From: a virus
DNA: 25,480 nt
Direction: 5' to 3' (one strand)
IMG/VR virus record: IMGVR_UViG_3300029309_000316
Location: 1-25,480 of that record
Below the pieces are notes generated by a model. It did not search any database and was not told the origin of the DNA. It saw only the letters and a program-made list of their open reading frames with translations. Numbering within the stretch: the stretch's first letter is position 1; each line of letters opens with the position of its first letter. Shown in pieces: positions 9,501 to 16,272 of the stretch. The position numbers were made by a program, and so were the translations under genes.

Positions 9501-10888
9501 ACATCTTCACTTACAGAGTTTATTGTTAATTCATAAGGACCTGTTGAACCACCGTTGTTTGGCATACCACCAGGAGCATCTGACACTGTAGCTCTTACTA
9601 AAGCGTCACTACCATCTAAATCATCTATATCAGAAGTTATGTCATCTGTTAATATAACTATATCACCTACTCTTAAATCAATAGGACTTACAAAATTAAT
9701 ATTACTAACAATATGACCAGGCTCAAAAACATCACCGCTACTGTCTCTAAACTTTGTTTGAGCAGATAAAAAACCACTAGTAGCATTAGCATCTCCTAAA
9801 TTACCACTAGACAAGACAGGTATTCTTTTTAATACTGTCTCTGACATTTCAAGTCTAAGAGGAAACTTTGGTGAAGGTTTTATTACTGTAATGTCACTAA
9901 GTTCAGAAAACACAGGTTCGTTATCTGTTCTTGACATTGCTAACTCATTTTTTAAAGATATTCTAGTATGAAAATTTGAGTTATCTCCAGAAAATACTAA
10001 TCTACGGTTTGGATTACCTGAAGCTAAGTTTGTTGCAGCAGATCTTGCTTGAGTGTTATCCCAGTCTCTAACCCTTGCATTACCACCTGTACCTTGTATA
10101 GATCTTTGAATATTTATTTTTTTAGGCTCATTATTACCATCAGTCCAAAGCAATAAACCATCAATATCATCTATAGCTGTAATTTTTATAAAAGGATCAA
10201 ATTCTAAAACTCTTTTTGCAGAAAAAGTTACGTTATCACCAACTGAGCTAGCAACACCTTCTGATAATACTATATGCCAACCATTTGAACCATCTCTAAT
10301 AACATCTTCAACTGTTACGTTATCATTTTCACTTATAAAATAATCATTACCATTAGTTACAGTATTTCCATTAGGCGCTGTTATATTACCACCAGTATTG
10401 TTAGTAAAAGTACCTGTCATAACCATACCTCTTCTTATACCAGTGTAGTTGTAAACATTGCTTGATCCTGATGGTACTCTAACTTTGTTGCTATTAAGAG
10501 CTTGATTAAGCGTTTGTTTTACTTTATATATATCTACAAAAACATATGTTGATGTTTGGTTTATTGTATCGTATTGTACAATACAGTCTTTGTATATTAA
10601 TGGTTGAAAGCTTTGAAGTTTAGGATGTCCACCGCTATGTACAAAATAATATATAAAATCTTTTTCAGGTAATTCATGTACGCCAACACAAGTAGAATAA
10701 TCATTAAGAACTACATTAGTTGTTACTTCTGTATTTCCTAAAACAGTTTGTACTGAACCAGCGTCAGACTCATCAGAAGTTGCTATTTGTACATTGTTAG
10801 CGTCACGATACTGACCAGGCTCCACGAGTCTTTCATCGCGGTCTTTATTCATTTTCGCTTGCCCAAAATTTCTTTTTAGTTCTGCCAT
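3527..10888 (-). CDS. Giant tail hub / stabilisation-like structural protein (2453 aa)
   Basis: The N-terminus (residues 5-55) carries the pattern NFGQAKMNKDRDERLVEPG...YRDANNV, followed by SDAGSVQ and LGN. I recognise it from the 'stabilisation' or structural proteins of crAss-like and uncultured marine phages, where it belongs to the tail or muzzle assembly. Residues 220-900 are beta-rich repeats with short signatures such as DDIDGLLLW and GNRLVFGN. Residues 998-1201 form an unusual Cys/His/Gly/Trp-rich segment (13 His and 5 Cys, including CKNCKPHKTGC at 1191-1201). The region around 1480-1700 reads like a propeller or adhesin core. The last 700 residues are Ser/Thr/Asn-rich beta domains, including one near 2345-2400 like the 'VGTTV...VTLSANTTA' modules of phage tail proteins. 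Start ATG 10888 follows the connector gene by 3 bp. The structural role is confident; the exact position in the virion is inferred. Confidence 0.85.
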   Translation of the reverse strand: MAELKRNFGQAKMNKDRDERLVEPGQYRDANNVQIATSDESDAGSVQTVLGNTEVTTNVVLNDYSTCVGVHELPEKDFIYYFVHSGGHPKLQSFQPLIYKDCIVQYDTINQTSTYVFVDIYKVKQTLNQALNSNKVRVPSGSSNVYNYTGIRRGMVMTGTFTNNTGGNITAPNGNTVTNGNDYFISENDNVTVEDVIRDGSNGWHIVLSEGVASSVGDNVTFSAKRVLEFDPFIKITAIDDIDGLLLWTDGNNEPKKINIQRSIQGTGGNARVRDWDNTQARSAATNLASGNPNRRLVFSGDNSNFHTRISLKNELAMSRTDNEPVFSELSDITVIKPSPKFPLRLEMSETVLKRIPVLSSGNLGDANATSGFLSAQTKFRDSSGDVFEPGHIVSNINFVSPIDLRVGDIVILTDDITSDIDDLDGSDALVRATVSDAPGGMPNNGGSTGPYELTINSVSEDVQNVDTDFALRLESDANLFEFKFPRFSYRYKYVDGEYSAYAPWTQVAFIPGDFDYVCKKGFNIGMTNRVKFITLKDYFHEFSLVPAEVVAIDLLYKEESSPAIYTVKTLTSKNDNPEWPDRTNNRNRGAYTITSEMIHALVESNQLLRPYDNVPKSAKALAITGNRLVFGNYKQNYSLSGDIDLGVSFYHGFGENYKQPSANGLPSIKTLRTYQLGVVFGDKCGRETPVLVPKKSSSITLDKKWSVNLNQIRTRLDYTGTTVPSWAKYLKYYIKETSNEYYNLAMDRWYDAEDGNVWISFPSAERNKVDIDTYLILKKQHDSDIPVLERARYKIIAIENDAPDYIKTKKVSHGSIVMDSQVASVNKNAVNFIFSKANFEAGFGDRDKFLADTWSKISSGFGYARIVGSSGGNTATTDWVQVVSIKGLASNSGNDTSIRIATKFGDEADMSSILSGTINYSLELREDVVTNRPEFNGRFFVKIYKDLLLKDAVMVDQDPSIALSIQDSFDIRLLVGPRNRNNQNFQKHPTRTATSTAGHTHPFNRSGNVTYSGQSGQSTKFNANFFSGGGFASFTAGGGHEFGHCGNNNSNSRTKDWWESFSGDRLYIEGIKVNGYNWKSSGHPHHNNRNGVHFTHSGDPATPGSGYGTQGGDDCGGIRHYSSYSRIYFGFMGWFADHSAAQSRIHKFYELMKTSGTIFRFRDDPTQTAYKVIDRGGAAEVYNFARTSGCKNCKPHKTGCKSSFFNVMFEKLDGGGPMDPKEFDVLSLMRHDGGSTTAIDILREDYVSESGGSELSTENPAIWETEPKEDIGLDIYYEATGCLPLDVDADNNELLIPLGSTFKVRNPSGNFHLAADGITDVIYEVTAVNQDGNKDITNLTVRNTIDNTMGLTDAINHNQIVAIDRYDGSCISLYIVKESGNYAAGATAVGILTGKSPTDPQGGPVPWRAPHFNPLKLGWSNCFAFGNGIESDRVRDGFALTQIANGVKASSVAAQEYAEEHRASGFIWSGIFNSISGTNNLNQFIQAEPITKDLNPSHGSIQKIVARNTNTLAFCEDKILSILTNKDALFNADGGANVSASNKVLGNATPIPGDYGISTNPESVSVTSDAIYWCDQMRSQVLKLQGGSSISVISEAGMKDYFNDNLKDINFAIGSYDDKKSEYNLTLAQMNGRYQYRPTTTTISWSDRAQGWTSFKDFNGLEFGVSLNNEYYTFRQGSMWKHHTNNTVNNFYGVQYFSDITMIFNEMPSSVKSFNLINYEGTQARITEFSTVTQGGVNYTDGEYYNLNAKAGWYLDNLKTDLQDAENIEFKEKEGKWFASLKGVTSTDANLDQREFSVQGLGVASISSSGSTGRIFKITVKVNSTASDGTNWDSSGADPSTFRFLGPSSTPTMTEQQPTGNGIVTDTISNMVLNSQQVAQYSGFDLDAADFEVPGGTLTTSGSGNSTIYIYTKASGWNADPEVSQVEFFNQGIAGDPGNRVSVRISYNSFTMPSSDKTIFVDVDLKSSASTPPIVANTPNRTSVFRVSFTPQNNSSVSVGGSSISHVSANGYSSMSNTNKHSGVVAGNQSTIVATYTVTSTNDSHLSPLQGSDKGVNVFWNPLTANLGYENQYAFNVINTMHTATGQTNRIKSSTIEISYTPPVGISGLDPDPSDFDALLHDIRFTYEVKALPTVSNRITNVLTSPNAILSSSKGILVRSNATGNFGLQVAKLNAAGNAVDSTYNFSNQTFEALEGSGNVLTSTFATSDQTSVVGVFQKDFTVAIPSNGAGTYSIICSAGSLALDSSVPNAINELNFTVLEETGNQTFTPTTKTNLNASGSTTIHSATELTQLGETSGERAFTFTYTKSSGTMTLDRQPTVRDFKGSLTKAKPISDENSNVNTIHIADTAGIKVGMVASHEAIPVGTTVITVTTNDSVTLSANTTAAIPQEETIEFTSDYDYTLKSAVATINEAATVVTVTGVIKVNSYGRKSTASIPDGNVILQPNFITIT

Positions 10889-10891
10889 TAA

Positions 10892-11887
10892 TTAGTGTTT
10901 AATCCATTTAGATTTACCTCTCATTATTTGAGCTATTTCTTCTATCTTTATATTTGATAATCTTATTTTTGCTTTTCTAGTTTCTGCAAACTTTTCTTTT
11001 TTAAGTAACGCTAACATGCCTGGTGGCTGCTGCATTCTAGCTTGCATACAACCATACAGCACGTGCTTTATCATAGCTTCTTGAGCAAACTTATGTACAA
11101 TAAAATCTTGCTCAGTATGTATTTCGTTGTTAAAAGGAGGGTCACTATGCACACCTGTTTGTAAAGCTCCAACGCCGTCACTTATATATTTTAATGTTAT
11201 AACTTTACCTACTAAATTACCAGATAAATGTAATCTACCTTTTAAGTAATCTATATAAAAAGATCCATGAGCATTCATGTGTCTAGGCTCAGAACCAAAT
11301 CTTTGACCTTCTTGCAAATCATAAATGTCATACTGATCAGCGTCGTTTTGATGTGGAGTAGCTACACCGGTATTACCACTTAAAACACCAGTGTTAACTG
11401 TATTACCATGATAATCAAACCAAGTGTTTGAATCACTAGCATGAGTAGCAGCGCCATCACTATCAAACTCTAGCTTGTAATCATTATCTTGCTGATAAGG
11501 CGTTGGGTTGCTAGTTACTATCGCTGGCATTAAAGTTCTTTCAATACCGTCATCACCTTTGTAAGTAACTTTAGTATAACCTACAAAATCAATAGGTAAA
11601 GCCATTATAAGTGATGGTGGTATTTCTATCTCCATAGATTTTACAGATCTAAACGTATCAAAGCTTAATTCTTGTAAAGATCTATGAGCATGGTATGTTA
11701 CATCTGATTTTCTTACGCCTTCAAGTATTTGATCTTTTTGACAATAAGTTGCTAACACGTCGTTTATAACGTCGCTTACTTTATAAAACTGATAATTACC
11801 ATATTGTCTGTCATCACCGGTTAACTGCAGCCCGTCTTTTCCTTCAAAATATTGTTTTTCTGTTAATGTTATTAAGTTTACTGACAT
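10892..11887 (-). CDS. Putative head-tail connector (tail tubular / ring) protein 2
   Basis: This 331-residue protein has an N-terminal helical part (KVSDVINDVLATYC around residues 36-49) and a beta-rich centre beginning with ...IEIPPSLIMALPIDFVGYTKV (88-108), the strand pattern seen in gp4-like tail accessory factors. The C-terminus is helical and basic, ending in KIRLSNIKIEEIAQIMRGKSK, which I recall from marine phage homologues. In podophages a protein of this size between the capsid genes and the hub gene forms a ring under the portal that extends the DNA channel. It is 6 bp downstream of the other connector candidate and 3 bp before the hub gene, so all three probably assemble one after another. 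A direct match to P22 gp4 or T7 gp11 is not shown. Confidence 0.7.
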   Translation of the reverse strand: MSVNLITLTEKQYFEGKDGLQLTGDDRQYGNYQFYKVSDVINDVLATYCQKDQILEGVRKSDVTYHAHRSLQELSFDTFRSVKSMEIEIPPSLIMALPIDFVGYTKVTYKGDDGIERTLMPAIVTSNPTPYQQDNDYKLEFDSDGAATHASDSNTWFDYHGNTVNTGVLSGNTGVATPHQNDADQYDIYDLQEGQRFGSEPRHMNAHGSFYIDYLKGRLHLSGNLVGKVITLKYISDGVGALQTGVHSDPPFNNEIHTEQDFIVHKFAQEAMIKHVLYGCMQARMQQPPGMLALLKKEKFAETRKAKIRLSNIKIEEIAQIMRGKSKWIKH

Positions 11888-11893
11888 GTTATA

Positions 11894-12715
11894 TTATTTT
11901 GTTTGTGCGTCGTTTTGTTGTTCTTCACCTGAAGCTATTTGTACTAAACCTGGCTTGTTTATTGTAATACCAGCAAGCTCTAATATTTTTATAACTAAAT
12001 TAGTTTCTTCTGATCTATGTAAATTAAAATCTACTGAAGTTGAAGCGTTATATAATGCTTGTTCGTTTACAACAACATAACCCCACTCAACGGCTCTAGG
12101 TACTTCAGCTACAACTTCTATTTTTAAACCTGTTGTTAAAGGAGTTTTACCCGTGCTTTCTCTATATAAAGAAAAAGTACCGTCTGTGTTTTCTGTGTAA
12201 TAAAAGTTTTCTTGATTATTAGTGTGCCACCTTGAATTAGTTTTAGCATCATATAAAGATTTTATATGATCTAAATGGTAGTAGTCAACAAGTTGTAATG
12301 GAATACTAGAACCGCCTGTGCCAGAGTAATACATTCGGCCAGTTCTATATATAGATGATGACAAAGGTGGTAAGCTAAAACTACCATTAGTAGCGTTGTA
12401 TGTTAAAGCTACATCTGTACCTTTGTATATAGATATTTTTTCTCTTAGAATATTTACAGTATCACCAAAGTCTGGTTCTAATGGGTTGTTAGCTCCAGGG
12501 TTTAGTTGAGGTGCTTCTGCTCTTTTATTTAAATTAACCATAGCAGCTAAATCATAAAAGTATTGCTCAAATATATCTAGTTGAGCTTGATTAGCATGCA
12601 AGTTAAATTCTTGTGGCGTAATATAGCCTCTTTGCTCTTTGTTAGCTAAAGCTAATACTCTTTGGTAAACTGTATTTATACTTATGGTCGTTTGACCAGC
12701 TATTATTAATGCCAT
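11894..12715 (-). CDS. Putative head-tail connector (ring) protein 1
   Basis: This 273-residue protein begins with a helical segment containing INTVYQRVLALANKEQRGYI (residues 13-32) and then TPQEFNLHANQAQLDIFEQY. I recognise that pattern from structural proteins encoded just before the hub in crAss-like and uncultured marine phages. The middle is beta-rich (about residues 85-205) and the end is helical with a polar tail. No catalytic motif is present. It lies downstream of a hairpin terminator and begins the connector-hub set. The role as a ring or adaptor on the portal is inferred from position and size. The ATG at 12715 has an A/T-only leader. Confidence 0.7.
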   Translation of the reverse strand: MALIIAGQTTISINTVYQRVLALANKEQRGYITPQEFNLHANQAQLDIFEQYFYDLAAMVNLNKRAEAPQLNPGANNPLEPDFGDTVNILREKISIYKGTDVALTYNATNGSFSLPPLSSSIYRTGRMYYSGTGGSSIPLQLVDYYHLDHIKSLYDAKTNSRWHTNNQENFYYTENTDGTFSLYRESTGKTPLTTGLKIEVVAEVPRAVEWGYVVVNEQALYNASTSVDFNLHRSEETNLVIKILELAGITINKPGLVQIASGEEQQNDAQTK

Positions 12716-12727
12716 ATATATTTTTTT

Positions 12728-12762
12728 AAAATAATGTAACCACCCTATATAAGGGTGATTAC
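12728..12762 (-). terminator. Hairpin terminator after the post-capsid gene
   Basis: On the minus strand, GTAATCACCC pairs with GGGTGGTTAC over 10 bp (one T-G wobble) around the 7-base loop TTATATA. ATTATTTT follows as a short U-rich tail. It lies in the 58-bp gap between the 272-residue and 273-residue genes, 12 bp after the stop codon at 12774. Confidence 0.7.
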
Positions 12763-12773
12763 ATATTATTGTT

Positions 12774-13592
12774 TTACTTTAATTGTTTTTCAATTGAAGT
12801 TAAAACCTCCATACCTTCGTCAGTTTTAAACCAAGCGGCTAAAGCTGAATATGGGTGCTCATCAAATGGAACATTCATTAGTTTTCTATTGTTTGAAGTC
12901 CATGAAAACATCCTATTGTCAGGCGATAATGATAATATACCAAGTTCTGTAGCTTTTATACCTACATTTCTTAAGTGTATATTATCGTCATTCATTAAAT
13001 CTAAGAACAGTTTTGGATTTCTTTTAGCAAATACAAGTAAATCTCTTTTAAGTTCCTTAGATGACATCTTAGCAACGCTAGAACCTAATTCTACACGCAT
13101 TATTGCTTCAGTCATATCTATATCAAGAGTTCTTGCTGCTACTAAAGCATCAACTTCTAATTCTATTTCTTCTAACTCGTTTATCGCTCTTTCTTGAGGT
13201 TTAATTTCAAAGTAATGTACATCTTTTGATGGTGAATATAAAGATAAATACTTTTGCAAAATAACTTCATTTGCAGGTACTGCTAAAACTCCGTTTCTAA
13301 AAACTATAGAACCAAGTATTTGATCGCCTTTCATTTCATCAACAAAAACTGTTTTTTGATTTTTACAGTATTTTATTTCTCTCTCATAACCAGCTTCTCT
13401 ATCAAAGTAATATTGACCTCTTGATTTTACGGTAAATGTTAAAGGAGATTTATTTTCTGTTAGCTTGTAAACTCTATCTTTAATTTCCCAACCCCCAACT
13501 ATATTTTTAGTTGGTTCTTTTCTTTTTGGTTTTGTAGTTTCAACAACTGTTTCAACTACAGGCATCTCTGCCTTTTCTATTTTTTTTGCCAT
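12774..13592 (-). CDS. Conserved post-capsid protein of unknown function
   Basis: This 272-residue protein starts with a charged, probably disordered Lys/Glu/Val stretch (residues 1-30). A small beta domain follows (about 33-125, with IVFRNGVLAVPAN at 96-108), then a helical domain (about 130-210). The conserved-looking block NDDNIHLRNVGIKATELGIL spans 202-221. The C-terminus FDEHPYSALAAWFKTDEGME resembles the end of homologues I recall next to marine phage capsid genes. It may be an accessory head or head-completion protein, but no enzyme motif supports a function. It is flanked by a terminator on each side, so its expression is set by read-through or by its own weak promoter. The start ATG lies in a period-5 A/T repeat. 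Confidence 0.65.
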   Translation of the reverse strand: MAKKIEKAEMPVVETVVETTKPKRKEPTKNIVGGWEIKDRVYKLTENKSPLTFTVKSRGQYYFDREAGYEREIKYCKNQKTVFVDEMKGDQILGSIVFRNGVLAVPANEVILQKYLSLYSPSKDVHYFEIKPQERAINELEEIELEVDALVAARTLDIDMTEAIMRVELGSSVAKMSSKELKRDLLVFAKRNPKLFLDLMNDDNIHLRNVGIKATELGILSLSPDNRMFSWTSNNRKLMNVPFDEHPYSALAAWFKTDEGMEVLTSIEKQLK

Positions 13593-13609
13593 AATATAAT
13601 ATAATATAA
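13591..13609. repeat. Short period-5 A/T repeat spanning the start of the post-capsid gene
   Basis: The plus strand reads ATAATATAATATAATATA, nearly four copies of ATAAT, ending inside the ATG. It forms the whole A/T leader of the 272-residue gene and takes the place of a Shine-Dalgarno. A slipped-strand change here could alter expression, but that is speculative. Confidence 0.45.
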
Positions 13610-13615
13610 GTTAAT

Positions 13616-13647
13616 AAAAGAAAGGGTCGAGGCCGAAGCCTCGATCC
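13616..13647 (-). terminator. Strong UUCG-loop terminator after the major capsid gene
   Basis: On the minus strand, GGATCGAGGC and GCCTCGACCC form a 10-position stem with one A-C mismatch around the loop TTCG. The closing pair makes C(UUCG)G, an exceptionally stable RNA tetraloop. TTTCTTTT follows directly as the U-tract. It lies 15 bp after the capsid stop codon. It should end most transcripts at the capsid gene and protect their 3' ends, which would favour high capsid output. Confidence 0.85.
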
Positions 13648-13661
13648 TTAATAAATAATGA

Positions 13662-15116
13662 TTACGTAGTCATTAATAAGAAGTTGTTTGCTCCTTGAAC
13701 TACTAAACATCTTTCTGATAAGAAGTGCATTTCCATCGCATCTAAGTCAGAAGTAGTAGCACCAACTGAACCAGTAGTCCATGTTTTGTACTTTCTGCTT
13801 TCCATGTTAGAAGCTCTGAATCTTACGTGTAAGAAAGGTCTTTTTAGGTTTTTACCTAATACCTCATCATATACAGTAGAAACACCAGCTGGTATCATAA
13901 CACCAGTAATGTTATCTATAACACCTCTAGTACCTTTGTCGTTTAGGTATTTAAAGTCAGACTTGTAGAAGTCATAAGAACCTCTTCTGAAACCAGTAAA
14001 GCCTAAGTTTAACGCCATTTCTTCTGAGTTGTTAAATACTCCCCAAGAAGTACCATTTGAATGGTAAGCGTTTAAAGAAGCTAACCAGTCGTCAAAGTTA
14101 AGAGTTACAGCTCTATTTAAGAACATCATGTTTTCTTCAATAGCACCTTGCTCATCTAACTTAGCGATTAAGTCATCAACTTCAGAAGTTACAACACCAT
14201 TGTTAAAGTCAGATGTTACATGACCTCTATCAGTGATAGCTGCAAACAAACCTTCAGTACCAGTAATTTTACCAGCTGCACCAGTAATAGTTGAAGGTAC
14301 CATTGGGTTTGAACCTGCATTAGCAGTTGACTTTTCTGACTCAAGCATAGCCATTTCTAAGTAATCGTTGAAACGAGCTTTAGTATCACCAGAAGCTTTT
14401 AAGTACCAGTAGTAACCGTTTTGTCCGTCTTCACCAGAAATTTCAACCCAACCTATTTGAGCAGCATCAGATCCAGAGATCTCATACTTGTCTTTTAATA
14501 TGATTGGCTTGTTAGTTCTAGTTTGGAATTGTGGCTTGTTAGCACCAACTCTACCTACAGAACCTTTTACATACTCAGAACCAAAAACCATAATAGTTGC
14601 TGCTTCAGAACCTGTTAAACCAGTTGACATGTCAGCTGCATTAGTGTCATAAGCAAATGCAGTTATTGTACCAGTAGTTACTGCGTTTACGAAGAACTTC
14701 TTAACAACTGTAGTTTTTCTAACTAAAAGCATGTCACCAGGTCTTACGCCGTGGTTATTACCTATTGTGTTACCATCAACATCTTTAGCCGCTGACATAG
14801 TAATTGTTACATCACCATCAAGCGAACCAGAAGATACATTAGCAACTGTACAGTTAGTATAAGTTAGGTGTAATCTACCTTGCTCTGACCAAATAACTTG
14901 ATCTGCAGACATAGACTCTTCTGCACCTACTCTTGATAAGAAACCAGAGATAGTTCTATTACCAAATATCTCAGCTTCTTTTTCAATTAAGTCTGGCAAA
15001 TATTGTTGTGCCCAGCCTTTTTCATCAGCTGAGGTAAAATCAATATAGTTTGTTGCCAGCGTTTGTTTTATAGGAGCTGGTGTCATTTTACCAGTTCCTT
15101 GAAAATTTATCGCCAT
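13662..15116 (-). CDS. Major capsid protein
   Basis: This 484-residue protein lies after a scaffold-like gene and before a strong terminator, the normal place of the major capsid gene. The N-terminal part (residues 30-85) has the pattern EKGWAQQYLPDLIEKEAEIFG, then SGFLSRVGAEESMSADQVIW, which I recognise from capsid proteins of crAss-like and uncultured marine phages. An HK97-type fold is expected for the family. A beta-rich insert (about 87-200) and a helical region follow; the C-terminus ends in LSERCLVVQGANNFLLM. Codons for two-fold amino acids more often end in C than in neighbouring genes (for example 7 of 9 in 13938-13979), consistent with very high expression. There is no sign of a maturation-protease gene in the window. 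The start has an A/T leader without Shine-Dalgarno. Confidence 0.88.
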   Translation of the reverse strand: MAINFQGTGKMTPAPIKQTLATNYIDFTSADEKGWAQQYLPDLIEKEAEIFGNRTISGFLSRVGAEESMSADQVIWSEQGRLHLTYTNCTVANVSSGSLDGDVTITMSAAKDVDGNTIGNNHGVRPGDMLLVRKTTVVKKFFVNAVTTGTITAFAYDTNAADMSTGLTGSEAATIMVFGSEYVKGSVGRVGANKPQFQTRTNKPIILKDKYEISGSDAAQIGWVEISGEDGQNGYYWYLKASGDTKARFNDYLEMAMLESEKSTANAGSNPMVPSTITGAAGKITGTEGLFAAITDRGHVTSDFNNGVVTSEVDDLIAKLDEQGAIEENMMFLNRAVTLNFDDWLASLNAYHSNGTSWGVFNNSEEMALNLGFTGFRRGSYDFYKSDFKYLNDKGTRGVIDNITGVMIPAGVSTVYDEVLGKNLKRPFLHVRFRASNMESRKYKTWTTGSVGATTSDLDAMEMHFLSERCLVVQGANNFLLMTT

Positions 15117-15141
15117 TTTAAAATTGTTTTTAAATTAATTA

Positions 15142-16248
15142 TTAGTTTCGTGTTTTAATACGCAATTTCATATCATCAGAGCTATCTCCTAAAACCTTAA
15201 CAGTTATACCGTCTTTTGTCACTGTGTGTGACTGTCTAGAAGTATTAATGTTTTTGGCTTCAGCAACCGATGTTTTTATAGCATCAGCTTTACCTTGCTC
15301 ATAAAAATGATTTGCAATTGCATCAGGATTCATTGCCGTAAATAAACCTTTGTGATAACCAGCAGCATCTTCCATAACACTGTCTTTATTCAAAAACTTT
15401 TCGATAAAGTTATTTATGTCACTTTGTTGTTGCTTCACTTTGTCTATGTTACTAACATTGTATGTTACCTGCTTGTCACCAACTTTAAATTCAAAACCTT
15501 TGAAATCGTTGTTAAAAACCTTTTCGGTTTTATCTAAGAATACATCAGCTTGCATCTGTACAATTTTAGCTTGTTGCTCTTCTTCCTGCGTGTAGTTATT
15601 GTAGAAATCAATTGCTTCTTCTTGCTCGCTCGTAAGCTTTGCAGAATTACCTTTAATTTCTTCATAGTATTTAGACTTTTGCCCGTCTAAGTAGGCTTTA
15701 GCCTCAGCAACTTGCTCTTTTAAGGCTAATTTTTTTCTTCTTATTTCTTTGTCATCAGCTTCGTCTTCATCGTATGAAAACTGATCTTCTAACATAAAAT
15801 TAATTTCTTCGTTATTAAGATGCGGTTTAGTTCTTTTGTAATAATCTTGTAAAACTTCTGAGTCATCTAACTCATTAACATCTGTATTAAGTTTTACATA
15901 ATCATCTAAGCTACCACCAGTTTCTTCCATAAACTGTTTTAGCTTTGCTAAGTCGTCCTGTGTTACTTCTTCTTCTTGAACTGGTTGTTCAACTGGTTGC
16001 TCCTCATCTGAAACGGCGCTTTGTACTTCTTCAACCACTTCTTCGCTACTTTCTTCGTTTTCGGGTTGTCCGACAACAGCATCGCTATCATTTGTTTCTG
16101 GTTCTTGAACGGCATCTTCTTGTTTTACTTTTGTTAAATCTATTTTATAATCACCATCTTCGTTTACCGATACTGGTGATTCTTGTTCTGTAGTTTCGTC
16201 TACAGGTTGTTGTGTAGTTTCTTCAACTACTTCTTTGTTTTCTTCCAT
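15142..16248 (-). CDS. Putative scaffolding protein (acidic, pre-capsid)
   Basis: This 368-residue protein lies between portal and major capsid genes, where scaffold proteins are usually encoded. Residues 1-105 are extremely rich in Glu, Gln, Val and Asp (many VEE, QPV and EEV steps) and are probably disordered. Residues 105-210 are helical and charged, with the recognisable block DEADDKEIRRKKLALKEQ (about 161-178). Residues 210-330 are also helical. The C-terminus is short and basic (KLRIKTRN), like the capsid-binding basic tails of known scaffolds. There are no catalytic motifs. The role is inferred from position, composition and helical build. The 24-bp gap before it is A/T-rich, with no Shine-Dalgarno. 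Confidence 0.65.
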   Translation of the reverse strand: MEENKEVVEETTQQPVDETTEQESPVSVNEDGDYKIDLTKVKQEDAVQEPETNDSDAVVGQPENEESSEEVVEEVQSAVSDEEQPVEQPVQEEEVTQDDLAKLKQFMEETGGSLDDYVKLNTDVNELDDSEVLQDYYKRTKPHLNNEEINFMLEDQFSYDEDEADDKEIRRKKLALKEQVAEAKAYLDGQKSKYYEEIKGNSAKLTSEQEEAIDFYNNYTQEEEQQAKIVQMQADVFLDKTEKVFNNDFKGFEFKVGDKQVTYNVSNIDKVKQQQSDINNFIEKFLNKDSVMEDAAGYHKGLFTAMNPDAIANHFYEQGKADAIKTSVAEAKNINTSRQSHTVTKDGITVKVLGDSSDDMKLRIKTRN

Positions 16249-16272
16249 GATATAATAATATTAAATAATTAG

